DNA from: Planktotalea frisia
GTDB lineage: Bacteria; Pseudomonadota; Alphaproteobacteria; Rhodobacterales; Rhodobacteraceae
Reading direction: 5' to 3'
DNA: 49,449 nt
Assembly (NCBI RefSeq): GCF_001890925.1
Contig: NZ_MLCB01000095.1
Location: forward strand, 1-49,449
Shown here piece after piece: positions 24,664 to 32,635 of this stretch. Numbering within the stretch: position 1 is the stretch's first letter; every line of letters begins with the position of its first letter. The notes below the pieces were generated by a model that saw only the letters and a list, made by a program, of their open reading frames with translations, made no database searches and had not been told where the DNA came from. The position numbers and the translations under genes are program-made.

Positions 24664-26220
24664 ATGAGCAAAGCGCCAAGGGACTTTTTGTTGACGGATT
24701 TGGCAGGGGCATCCCATGCCTATCCAACCAAACGCGCCAGTTTGATCTGTTTTGTGAAAGAAGATTGCGAGACCTGCAATACCGCGGCCCCTGTCTTGGA
24801 AGCGTTTAAAAAGGCGCATGAAAGTACGATAGACGTTGTGCTGATTGCCCAGTCAGGTGACGCAAATGCAACCTTCGCGCAGCGCCACGGGCTTACGATG
24901 CCTGTGCTTGATGACACATCGTGCAAAACCGCATTCGAGTGGGATATTGAGAGTGTGCCTTCCGTCTTTTGGATTGATGAAGCGGGCGAAGTGAAAACTG
25001 ACTTTGAAGGATTTATACGAGCCGATTGGGAGGCGCTTGCCACAGACATAGCCACACATACCGCACAAGCGGCGGCACAAATTGACTGGGCAAGCTTGCC
25101 CGAGTGGCGCCCCGGATGTGGCTCTAAACACCTTGATCCGACCATCTATGACAAATTGCGTGCCGAGGCCAATGACAGTCCGATACGCGCTCGACAGATT
25201 GATATCGCGACCAGCGATGATGTGGCCGAGTTCATGTTTGATCAGGGCTTCTCTGATGGCCTTCCTTTGGTTCCCCCGACGCCTGAACGTGTGATGCGCA
25301 TGCTTGCGGGTACAAAACGTGATCCGCAAGAATTGGTCGCTACCGTCCCCCCGAACATGGGCGAAGCAACGGTTGAAAAGATCGCGATTAATGCCGTGAT
25401 GGCGGGATGCAAACCTGAATATTTGCCCGTCGTGATCGCCGCTGTCGAGGCTGCATGCACGGACGAATTCAACATCCATGGCGTAACCGCCACCACAATG
25501 GGTGCTGCCCCCGTGATGATCGTGAATGGTCCGATCCGCGAAAAAATCGGGATGAATTCAGGGCTGGGGGCTTTGGGCGCTGGCAACCGTGCGAACGCGA
25601 CGATTGGTCGCGCACTTAGGCTCGTTGTGCGCAATGTGGGTGGCGCGTCCACTGGCGGGGTTGAGCGTTCAACCCATGGCAATCCGATGAAATTCACCAT
25701 GTGCTTTGCCGAACATGAAGCGCGCTCTCCCTGGTCCGCGTTGCACGTTGAGCGCGGGTTTGACGCTGAAGACTCAGTTGTCACACTCTTTGCGATGACC
25801 AGCGGTCCTGTGCATATCGTTGATCAAAACTCGCGTAGCCCCCATGATCTTGCAGGCACGCTTGGCCTTGGGTTGGACGGAGCCTTGTCGCCCAAGATGC
25901 GCAACTTGCCTGTGGACGCACTCCTGGTGGTTTGCCCCGAGCACATTGATACGTTGATGAAAGAAGGGCCTTTTTCCAAAGCTGATCTGCGCGCGCGTGT
26001 CCAAGAGGTGACCGCGCGGCCCGATGCAGATCAAAGCGTGGACGGTGCGCTAAGAGGCGACAAAAAAGGCGACGCACCAAAGGGCGCTAAGTTCGCGAGC
26101 GAGGATCATATCCATATCGTCGTTGCGGGGTCTGAGGCGGGCAAGTTTTCCTCGGCCTTTTATGGCTGGGTGTCTGGCGCGACCGGATCGACGTCTGTTT
26201 CCAAGAAAATTAAGGACTAG
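24664..26220 (+). CDS. Thioredoxin-like domain fused to a large domain of unknown function, selenoprotein neighbour
   Basis: This 518-residue protein starts with a thioredoxin-like domain (about 1-135): the redox pair C35-x-x-C38 in KEDCETCNTAAP, and the cis-Pro region SVPSVFWIDEAGEV near residue 100. From about 150 (EWRPGCGSKHLDP) to the end runs a domain I cannot name, rich in Gly, Ala and Asn, with FSDGLPLVPPTPERV, MNSGLGALGAGNRANATIG and several Cys (C152, C249, C265). The ATG at 24664 has a strong AGGAG site. It lies 55 bases after the tRNA-Sec gene and 69 before the UGSC selenoprotein gene. A role as the electron donor or catalytic partner of that selenoprotein is inferred from position and from the CxxC motif. 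Confidence 0.85.
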   Translation: MSKAPRDFLLTDLAGASHAYPTKRASLICFVKEDCETCNTAAPVLEAFKKAHESTIDVVLIAQSGDANATFAQRHGLTMPVLDDTSCKTAFEWDIESVPSVFWIDEAGEVKTDFEGFIRADWEALATDIATHTAQAAAQIDWASLPEWRPGCGSKHLDPTIYDKLRAEANDSPIRARQIDIATSDDVAEFMFDQGFSDGLPLVPPTPERVMRMLAGTKRDPQELVATVPPNMGEATVEKIAINAVMAGCKPEYLPVVIAAVEAACTDEFNIHGVTATTMGAAPVMIVNGPIREKIGMNSGLGALGAGNRANATIGRALRLVVRNVGGASTGGVERSTHGNPMKFTMCFAEHEARSPWSALHVERGFDAEDSVVTLFAMTSGPVHIVDQNSRSPHDLAGTLGLGLDGALSPKMRNLPVDALLVVCPEHIDTLMKEGPFSKADLRARVQEVTARPDADQSVDGALRGDKKGDAPKGAKFASEDHIHIVVAGSEAGKFSSAFYGWVSGATGSTSVSKKIKD

Positions 26221-26289
26221 GCGCGCGATCTTGGATGTTGACCAGATCGTGTCGCCCCTTAGACTACCTCTCAGAGGAAGGGAGACCCT

Positions 26290-26811
26290 ATGACAACAAT
26301 TCTCGATCCAACGGACGAACGCGTTCCCGTTGAGCGACAGGTCACAACAAGGACCGGAAGCTTGGCAGGCGTAATCGGACTGTTGGACATCTCCAAACCG
26401 CGCGGCAATGTGCTTCTGGATGAGGTAGAGCAGCTCTTGGCCAAGGCAGCACCGGGCGTTTCGATGCGCCGTTATGCCAAACCAACATACACGAAGCCTT
26501 GCCCCGACGCATTGCGCCACCAAATCCGCGATGAGTGCGATTATCTCGTCGAGGCATTGGCCGACTGAGGATCTTGTACGACGTGCAGTATGCACGACAA
26601 CGTCTGGTTTGAAATCCAGGGGATCCCGGCAGTTGCCATTGCGTCGAGTGAGTTCGCACAAGCCGCTGAGGCACAGCGTGCAGCGCTTGGTATGAATGGT
26701 GCGCATTATGCGTTGGTGCCCCATCCGATACAGGATGCCACCGATGATGAGATGCGCGCAAAGGCCAAAGGGGTGATTGAGCAAATCATCACTGCGCTCA
26801 CGGTAAACTAA
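26290..26811 (+). CDS. UGSC-family selenoprotein; in-frame TGA (26566-26568) read as selenocysteine
   Basis: Read through the TGA at 26566-26568, this frame gives a 173-residue protein. Residues before it end DECDYLVEALAD, then U93-G-S-C96-T-T-C99, then SMHDNVWFEIQGIPAVAIASSEF and on to a TAA at 26809. Both halves stay in one frame and both are well-formed protein, so a simple stop followed by a second gene is unlikely. The UGSC motif defines a selenoprotein family first noted in marine bacterial data. The U-x-x-C-x-x-C pattern followed by GIP-hydrophobic also recalls the active site of glycine-reductase B subunits. The start ATG has GGAAGGGAG upstream. The neighbours selA, selB and tRNA-Sec support decoding. 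The reaction is unknown but must be redox. Automatic calling would give a 92-residue stub and a 73-residue fragment starting at 26590. Confidence 0.92.
26574..26600 (+). promoter_or_regulatory. Bacterial SECIS-like hairpin after the UGA
   Basis: Within the coding region just after the TGA, CGTGCA (26582-26587) pairs with TGCACG (26591-26596) around a GTA loop. An outer TTGT/ACAA pairing (26574-26577 with 26597-26600) leaves a four-base bulge on the 5' side. The apical loop starts 20 bases after the TGA and contains a G, as bacterial SECIS loops do. This is the element SelB would bind. Confidence 0.7.
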
Positions 26812-26817
26812 ACACCC

Positions 26818-26852
26818 AAACGCAGCCGTGTTTAACGCATGGCTGCGTTTTT
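26818..26852 (+). terminator. Intrinsic terminator after the selenoprotein gene
   Basis: AAACGCAGCC (26818-26827) and GGCTGCGTTT (26841-26850) form a perfect 10-bp stem with a 13-base loop, and the T-run continues to 26852. It lies 7 bases after the selenoprotein stop and separates the sel unit from the lactonase gene that starts at 26872. Confidence 0.88.
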
Positions 26853-26871
26853 CATTTGAAGGGGACACAGG

Positions 26872-27786
26872 ATGGAACTGACGAAAATATGCGACGGTTT
26901 GGGGTTTCCCGAAGGCCCAATCGCGATGGCTGATGGCTCTGTCATTCTGGTCGAGATCAAGCGGCAAACGCTATCGCGAGTGCATCCTGATAGGCAGATC
27001 GAGGTTATTGCAGAATTGGGTGGTGGACCGAATGGGGCTGCTGTCGGACCTGATGGGATGATTTATGTTTGCAATAACGGCGGCTTCATTTGGACGACCC
27101 AGGATGGCATCACTCGCCCAATCGGCACCCCAGACGATTATGTAACAGGCTCAATCCAACGCGTTGACCCTCACACGGGCGCGTTTGAAACGATCTATGA
27201 AGCATGCGACGGACAGCCTTTGCGTGGCCCAAATGACATTGTGTTTGACGCTCAGGGTGGTTTCTATTTCACCGATCTCGGCAAGACGACGTCTGAATAC
27301 GTCCATCACGGCGCGTTCTATTACGCAAAAACGAACGGCAGCGATATTCGCCGCGTCCACGCGCCGATGATCACGCCCAATGGCATCGGCCTGTCTCCTG
27401 ACGACAAAACCGTGCATGTCGCCGAAACCCGCACGGGACGCGTGTGGAGCTTTGATCTGATCGCGCCCGGGCAGATCGCACCTGTGCGCTTTGACATGCC
27501 CGGACGCTTGGTCGCGACTTTGCCAGAGTATCAACTGCTGGACAGTTTGGCCGTGCAAGCGGATGGGCAGATCTGTGTCGCAACTTTGATGCGCGGAGGT
27601 ATATCTGTAGTACCTTTAGACGGTGGTGAAGTGACTTTTCTAGAAGTGCCGGGCGATCCGTATATCACCAACATCTGCTTTGGTGGGACTGATATGCAGG
27701 ATGCTTGGATCACCGCGTCTGGCACTGGTTGTCTATATCACACACGCTGGCCCAGCGCCGGTTTGAAACTGCATTTCAACGGCTAA
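26872..27786 (+). CDS. SMP-30/gluconolactonase-like protein
   Basis: This 304-residue protein is a six-bladed beta-propeller of the SMP-30/gluconolactonase/LRE family, metal-dependent lactonases. The metal ligands are suggested by GFPEGPI (E14), GPNDIVFD (Asn) and LSPDDKTVHVAET (Asp), the usual Glu-Asn-Asp set. Start 26872 has GGGGAC and AGG just upstream. It directly follows the sel terminator and ends 4 bases from the convergent acyl-CoA synthetase gene, with no room for a terminator of its own. The substrate is probably a sugar or hydroxy-acid lactone. Whether it works with the selenoprotein unit is unclear because a terminator lies between them. Confidence 0.88.
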   Translation: MELTKICDGLGFPEGPIAMADGSVILVEIKRQTLSRVHPDRQIEVIAELGGGPNGAAVGPDGMIYVCNNGGFIWTTQDGITRPIGTPDDYVTGSIQRVDPHTGAFETIYEACDGQPLRGPNDIVFDAQGGFYFTDLGKTTSEYVHHGAFYYAKTNGSDIRRVHAPMITPNGIGLSPDDKTVHVAETRTGRVWSFDLIAPGQIAPVRFDMPGRLVATLPEYQLLDSLAVQADGQICVATLMRGGISVVPLDGGEVTFLEVPGDPYITNICFGGTDMQDAWITASGTGCLYHTRWPSAGLKLHFNG

Positions 27787-27790
27787 AAAG

Positions 27791-29353
27791 CTACGCCTGA
27801 TCCCAATAGGGCGCGCGCAGATCTTTCTTTAGGATCTTGCCAATCGTGCTGCGCGGCAGCACATCACGCGTCTCGATATTCGAAAGCCGCTGGCTTTTCC
27901 CCAGCCTAGCATTCGCGCTTTGCTTGATATCTTCGCCGTTTCGTGTGGCACCGTCGCGCAAAACGACAAGACCCAAGGGTGTCTCGCCCCATGCGTCTGA
28001 CGGAACGCCAATCACAGCCACGTCAGTCACGTCCGGGTCTTCAAGCAGGATCAGTTCCAGATCATTGGCATAAATATTCAATCCACCCGAAATGATCATG
28101 TCCTTCTTGCGATCCGAAAGGACAAGGAACCCATCCGCATCAAACGAGCCCATATCGCCGGAGCGGAAATAGATTTCGCCCGCGTCATTGCGCCAAATGT
28201 AGTCAGACGTCAGATCAACGCGGCCATAATACCCCGCCATCATCGTAGGCCCTCGCCCACAGATTTCACCGACGGCACCTTTGGGCACTTCGTTGCCAGC
28301 GGTATCGATCAAACGAATGTCATTGCCAGGCGCAAGCTGGCCGACCGTGTGCAATTTTGTCGGGTGTTCATCGGCGACCAATACCGTCACGCCACCCCCT
28401 TCTGTGAGGCCATAGTACTCAATCAGTTTGCCCGGAAACCGCGCCAGAACATCCGCTTTGACATCAGCGCGCAAGGGCGCAGAAGTGGAAAACTTGATCC
28501 GCATTGAACTAAGATCAAAGCTGTTAAAATCAGTCACATCCATAATGCGTTTGTACTGAACGGGTACCAGCATCGTGTGGGTTATCTTTTCGCGCTCAAC
28601 GATTTCCAGATATCCTCGCGCATCAAACTTTGGCATCAAATAGACTGTAGAACCGCCAAAAAGCGTCGGGATAAACGACACGATCGTGGTGTTGGAATAA
28701 AGCGGCGTTGAGATCAGCGTACGCGCGTTATCATCATACCCGTTGGGCGATACGCGGTCCATTTGCGCCGCGCGCATTTGGTGATCTTGTACGATCCCTT
28801 TTGGCGTCCCCGTGGTGCCGGATGAATAAATCAGATTGAACGGATCGCGCATCTTGATCTCGATCATCGGATCGGTTGTTGCGGCCTGTGCAAGCGCGTT
28901 TTCATATCTCTCGAAACCATCCTGCTCGAAATCGAGTGCGACGCGCTTCAGCGGTAAGTCCAACACAAAGTCGCTCACCAGATCAAAATATTGCTCTGCC
29001 ACAAAGATCGCTTTTGGCTCGCATTCGCTCAACATTTTATGCAGCGCTTGCGAAGACGCCATCGAAGACAATGGCGTGACACAGCCCCCTGCCCGTAAGA
29101 TGCCCATGAAAAGTTCTGCATAAGGAATGGAATTGGGCGAGATAATCGCAACGTTGTCGCCTTTGCGCAGGCCAAGCTGCAATAACAGGTTGGCAACCTT
29201 GTTGATCCGCAGATCAAATTCGCCCCATGTCAGCTCATCTGCGCCGCAGACCAACGCGAGCTGGTCAGGATGGGCTTTTGCATTGGCGCGTATGCGCGAT
29301 ACGACCGTTTCGCTGGGCGGGTTTCCTGTAAACGGCGGATTGATAGCGATCAT
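27791..29353 (-). CDS. AMP-forming acyl-CoA synthetase/ligase
   Basis: This 520-residue protein is of the adenylate-forming acyl-CoA synthetase family, activating a carboxylic acid to its CoA thioester through an acyl-AMP. Motifs are the P-loop YSSGTTGTPKGIV, YGLTEGGG, the hinge region SGDMGSFDADGFLVLSDRKKDMIISGG and the C-terminal catalytic lysine segment PRSTIGKILKKDLR. The arrangement resembles long- or medium-chain and aryl-acid ligases. It is divergent from the ThDP enzyme gene, with a 186-base gap holding the promoters. The acid is unknown. Confidence 0.92.
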   Translation of the reverse strand: MIAINPPFTGNPPSETVVSRIRANAKAHPDQLALVCGADELTWGEFDLRINKVANLLLQLGLRKGDNVAIISPNSIPYAELFMGILRAGGCVTPLSSMASSQALHKMLSECEPKAIFVAEQYFDLVSDFVLDLPLKRVALDFEQDGFERYENALAQAATTDPMIEIKMRDPFNLIYSSGTTGTPKGIVQDHQMRAAQMDRVSPNGYDDNARTLISTPLYSNTTIVSFIPTLFGGSTVYLMPKFDARGYLEIVEREKITHTMLVPVQYKRIMDVTDFNSFDLSSMRIKFSTSAPLRADVKADVLARFPGKLIEYYGLTEGGGVTVLVADEHPTKLHTVGQLAPGNDIRLIDTAGNEVPKGAVGEICGRGPTMMAGYYGRVDLTSDYIWRNDAGEIYFRSGDMGSFDADGFLVLSDRKKDMIISGGLNIYANDLELILLEDPDVTDVAVIGVPSDAWGETPLGLVVLRDGATRNGEDIKQSANARLGKSQRLSNIETRDVLPRSTIGKILKKDLRAPYWDQA

Positions 29354-29539
29354 TTAAGCGGCTCCCGTTTGCAGCCACACCTTTCGGTGAGCTGTGAAAT
29401 GCACGTAAACACATTGGCCTTCATCTACTGGAGTTGGCAATAAGTCCGTGAGGTAACTAAGGAACGTGGACACAAAGCCGATGACTTTTGAAGCCCACAT
29501 CCGCTAAGCTTTTCTTATTCTAGGTGAAAGGGCATCCTT

Positions 29540-31102
29540 ATGAACGGCGCACACTCATTGGTTAAGACGTTTTTGAAGAACGGTGTGGACACAGTGTTCG
29601 CCAATCCCGGAACCTCTGAGATGCACTTCGTTGCCGCCTTGGATGATCACCCGGAAATGAACTGTGTCTTGTGCTTGTTCGAGGGTGGAACGACGGGTGC
29701 CGCAGATGGCTATTACCGCATGAAACGCGATGTAGCTGGCACGTTATTGCATCTTGCCCCCGGCTTTGGCAACGCATTCGCTAATCTGCATAATGCCCGC
29801 AAAGCAGGCTCAGGTGTGGTGAACGTTGTTGGCGATCACGCGACCCATCACTTGCGTTATGAAAGCCCTCTGAAGGGGGATATTCAAGGCATCAGCGATG
29901 CCGTCAGCCATTGGACGCGCCTATCAGGCGACGCCGCAAGCATTGCAGCGGATGGCGCGGCAGCAATTCAGGCTTCGCGCGCTCAAAACGGTCAGATCGC
30001 AACGCTTGTGCTACCTGCGGACACAGCTTGGAACGAAGTCAATTTATCAGTGCTCCCTCTCGCGGGTGAACAGGCTTTGCATCGCCCGTCTCAGCAAGAG
30101 ATCGAGGCAGCGGCGCAGCGGTTGAAAACCGAAGGTGCCGCGCTTTTGATTGGCGATAGCGCACTCTTTGGATCCCTGCGCACCCTTGCAGGCAAGATCG
30201 CTGCCGCAACTGGGTGTCGCCTGATGGCCGATACGCTTATCCCGCGCATTTCCAAAGGTGCAGGAACCGCCAAGCTCGATCAGTTGGTCTATGCAGTGGA
30301 GCCGAAAATTGCTCAGTTGGTTGGGACATCCTCGATCACTTTAATCGGGGCAGACAGGCCCGTGGCCTTCTTTGCCTATCCAGATAAACCCAGCGTGCCT
30401 GAACCCGCTGGCTGCGCAATCGCGCAGCTGTGCGCGCGCACGGATGATATCGAGTGGACCTTGACCGCTTTGGCGGATGCCGTTGGCGTCACCAACAAAA
30501 CCCAAATGGTAAGTGTGTCACTCGATCTTCCCGATATTCCGAGTGGTCAAATAACGCTAGAAAAAGTCGGCCAAGCACTCGCAGCCTTGATCCCTGAAAA
30601 CGCGATTGTTTGTAATGAAGCCGTCACATCGGGACATAAAATCCTCCCCCTGATTGGCAAAGCACGCCCTCATGAAATGCTTGCCGGAACAGGTGGTGCT
30701 ATTGGTCTATGTTTACCCTGCGCAACTGGTGCGGCCATCGCAGCGCCCGAGCGTAAAGTCATCGCACTGACGGGTGATGGATCGGCCATGTACACGCTAC
30801 AATCGCTTTGGACGATGGCGCGCGAGAACTTGGACGTTACGGTGATCGTGTTTGCCAATCGCGGCTATCAGATTTTGCGCAACGAGCTGACAAATGTAGG
30901 GGTCGCGCAGGTTGGCAAAAACGCGCAAGCCATGTTCGATGTCGAAAACCCAACGCTTGATTGGGTGTCTTTAGCGAAAGGTCACGGCGTTCCCGCGACA
31001 CGCGCAGAGGATATCGGCAGCTTTGTGAAAGCGCTAAGGGCTGGGTTGTCTGAGGCAGGTCCGTCTTTGATCGAGGTGGATTGCCCGATCCAAGCAGCTT
31101 AG
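29540..31102 (+). CDS. ThDP-dependent enzyme, acetolactate synthase large subunit/benzoylformate decarboxylase-like
   Basis: This 520-residue protein has the three-domain layout of ThDP-dependent decarboxylases and synthases. The catalytic Glu lies in CLFEGGTTGAADGYYRM (about residue 50), a central nucleotide-type domain follows, and the ThDP-Mg motif starts at GDGSAMYTLQSLWT and runs to FANRGY. The length and short insertions match the benzoylformate-decarboxylase-like subgroup often annotated as acetolactate synthase. No small regulatory subunit gene is next to it, arguing against branched-chain amino-acid synthesis. It is divergent from the acyl-CoA ligase gene, so a 2-oxo-acid decarboxylation to aldehyde or acid, then activation, is possible. 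Confidence 0.88.
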   Translation: MNGAHSLVKTFLKNGVDTVFANPGTSEMHFVAALDDHPEMNCVLCLFEGGTTGAADGYYRMKRDVAGTLLHLAPGFGNAFANLHNARKAGSGVVNVVGDHATHHLRYESPLKGDIQGISDAVSHWTRLSGDAASIAADGAAAIQASRAQNGQIATLVLPADTAWNEVNLSVLPLAGEQALHRPSQQEIEAAAQRLKTEGAALLIGDSALFGSLRTLAGKIAAATGCRLMADTLIPRISKGAGTAKLDQLVYAVEPKIAQLVGTSSITLIGADRPVAFFAYPDKPSVPEPAGCAIAQLCARTDDIEWTLTALADAVGVTNKTQMVSVSLDLPDIPSGQITLEKVGQALAALIPENAIVCNEAVTSGHKILPLIGKARPHEMLAGTGGAIGLCLPCATGAAIAAPERKVIALTGDGSAMYTLQSLWTMARENLDVTVIVFANRGYQILRNELTNVGVAQVGKNAQAMFDVENPTLDWVSLAKGHGVPATRAEDIGSFVKALRAGLSEAGPSLIEVDCPIQAA

Positions 31103-31188
31103 CTAATCCCCCTTGCCTAGGCGTCACTCTGAATTTACTGCTGTGCGATAGATAAATAGTCCCTCCCATAGATTTGAGCGCTCAGCAG

Positions 31189-32079
31189 ATGTCCTCCGGT
31201 TCCTCTTCTCATGTTACCGGCTACGCTGCGGCGTGGTGCATTGTGCTTGTTTGGTCTTTCTGGTTGATCGTCAGCCGCGTCGCAAATGACAGTGGACTAA
31301 CGGTCTATGACTTGGCCGCTTTGCGATATGGTTTGGCATCGCTTATCGCTGTGCCGCTGTGCATCTATTACAAGCCTTGGCGCGGGCTACGTTTCTTCCA
31401 GATTGCTGTACTCTCTTTTATTCTGGGGCCGGTCTACATTCTCTTTGTCTTTTCCGGCTTTCTCTATGCACCCGCTGCGCACGGAGGGATATTCATGAAT
31501 GGGCTTTTGCCGCTCATCAGCATCCTCTTTGCAATCATCCTGATGCGCGTCTTACCAAGTGTTAAGCAAGTTGTTGGCGGGTTACTAATCCTTGTGTCCG
31601 CGATTGTGCTGGCATGGGACGCAAGCGTGACCAGCAGCGCAGATGCATGGATAGGCGACGTGCTATTTTTGACGGGTGCGCTGTTTTTCTCTGCCTATAT
31701 GATATTGGCAGAGCGCTGGCGGCTCGGGGCAATGCAGATCATCTTTTGCGGCACAGTCGTCAATGCCGCAATTTACATGCCGATCTGGGTGCTTTGGTTG
31801 CCCTCGGGTATGGCAGATGCCCCTTTTGGACCATTCATGTTGCAAGCCATTTACCAAGGCTTTGTGCCCAACCTCATTGGCCTCCTGTTTGTCGCCCACG
31901 CCTCGCGCACGATTGGCAATGGCAATACCTCCTTCATCCTGGCCGCTGTACCGGGGGGCGGCGCAATATTAGGCGCGTTGATTTTGGGCGAAACCCTTAA
32001 TCTGCCGAGCATAATAGCGCTGGTTATTTTGACCGCTGGCTTGCTGATGAGCGTTAAACGACGCCCAGTGATATCGTAA
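31189..32079 (+). CDS. EamA-family (DMT) transporter
   Basis: This protein of about 296 residues is a drug/metabolite-superfamily permease with some ten hydrophobic segments arranged as two EamA repeats (about 10-140 and 155-290). Family features include GGIFMNGLLPLISILFAIIL in the first repeat and GGGAILGALILGETL near the end of the second. Neither the ATG at 31189 nor an in-frame TTG at 31174 has a good ribosome site; the ATG is preferred. It follows the ThDP-enzyme gene by 86 bases in the same direction and may export a product of that pathway. Confidence 0.85.
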   Translation: MSSGSSSHVTGYAAAWCIVLVWSFWLIVSRVANDSGLTVYDLAALRYGLASLIAVPLCIYYKPWRGLRFFQIAVLSFILGPVYILFVFSGFLYAPAAHGGIFMNGLLPLISILFAIILMRVLPSVKQVVGGLLILVSAIVLAWDASVTSSADAWIGDVLFLTGALFFSAYMILAERWRLGAMQIIFCGTVVNAAIYMPIWVLWLPSGMADAPFGPFMLQAIYQGFVPNLIGLLFVAHASRTIGNGNTSFILAAVPGGGAILGALILGETLNLPSIIALVILTAGLLMSVKRRPVIS

Positions 32080-32635
32080 GCGAGTGGTTCTGGTTTAGAT
32101 TAACGCCCACTTGCCCCTACAGAGCTTACCGTAACAGTGGCAACCAAAAGCGTTAATCAACAAGAGCGGCACAGTAAAAGGTGACATCTACAAACTGCTT
32201 TAACGAATAAATCCAACACGCTTGCGACGTTTCTCACCAGAGCAAGATCCGTAACAAGGTGTCAGGCACACATCAGAACGCATTAGCAGAACCCTGCGAA
32301 CTCGGTGCGAAATCCGAGGTAATCTAGAGTCTATCGATCCTCAGACTAACGAAAGCGCCCAAACTATAGGCAGTCGTAAACTCACCGATAGAATTTTCAG
32401 CACAATCGAGGATTCCAAAAAGATTGGTGCGCTGAGTCCTTTTGTTCTGACAACCTTTATTCAAGGGTCTAACCGTCCGGTTACGGGCACTTCAATGCCA
32501 CGCGAGGGTGCAATCCTGGCAGATAACGACCCCCGCATGGCTGCAACAAGAAGCTGCGTAATTCGCATAGCATTCTCGCTAGGTTTTGCCTAGCAGCGGC
32601 TCAGAATACGTGGCGAGAAATTAGGGGATTTTCCT
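32080..32635. other. 556-base intergenic region upstream of urtA
   Basis: No recognisable gene lies here. The plus strand has one frame open from 32255 to a TAG at 32591-32593 (112 codons). It has no ATG, GTG or TTG near its beginning, and the translation matches nothing I know, so it may be a decayed gene or chance. The last 60 bases carry the AGGGGA ribosome site of urtA. The urt promoter is expected here, but I find no convincing sigma-54 site (GG-N10-GC) or other clear box. Confidence 0.5.

Noticed and set aside
26590-26811. A separate 73-residue gene starting at the ATG inside the selenoprotein
   Set aside because: It is in the same frame as the preceding 92 codons, lacks its own ribosome site, and its upstream residues complete the UGSC motif.
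26050-26967. A 305-codon minus-strand frame across the selenoprotein gene
   Set aside because: It covers three genes and a terminator on the other strand and has no recognisable domain or start site.
32080-32635. A sigma-54 promoter for the urea transporter
   Set aside because: Several TGGCA-like pieces occur, but none has the matching TTGC-type element at the right distance.
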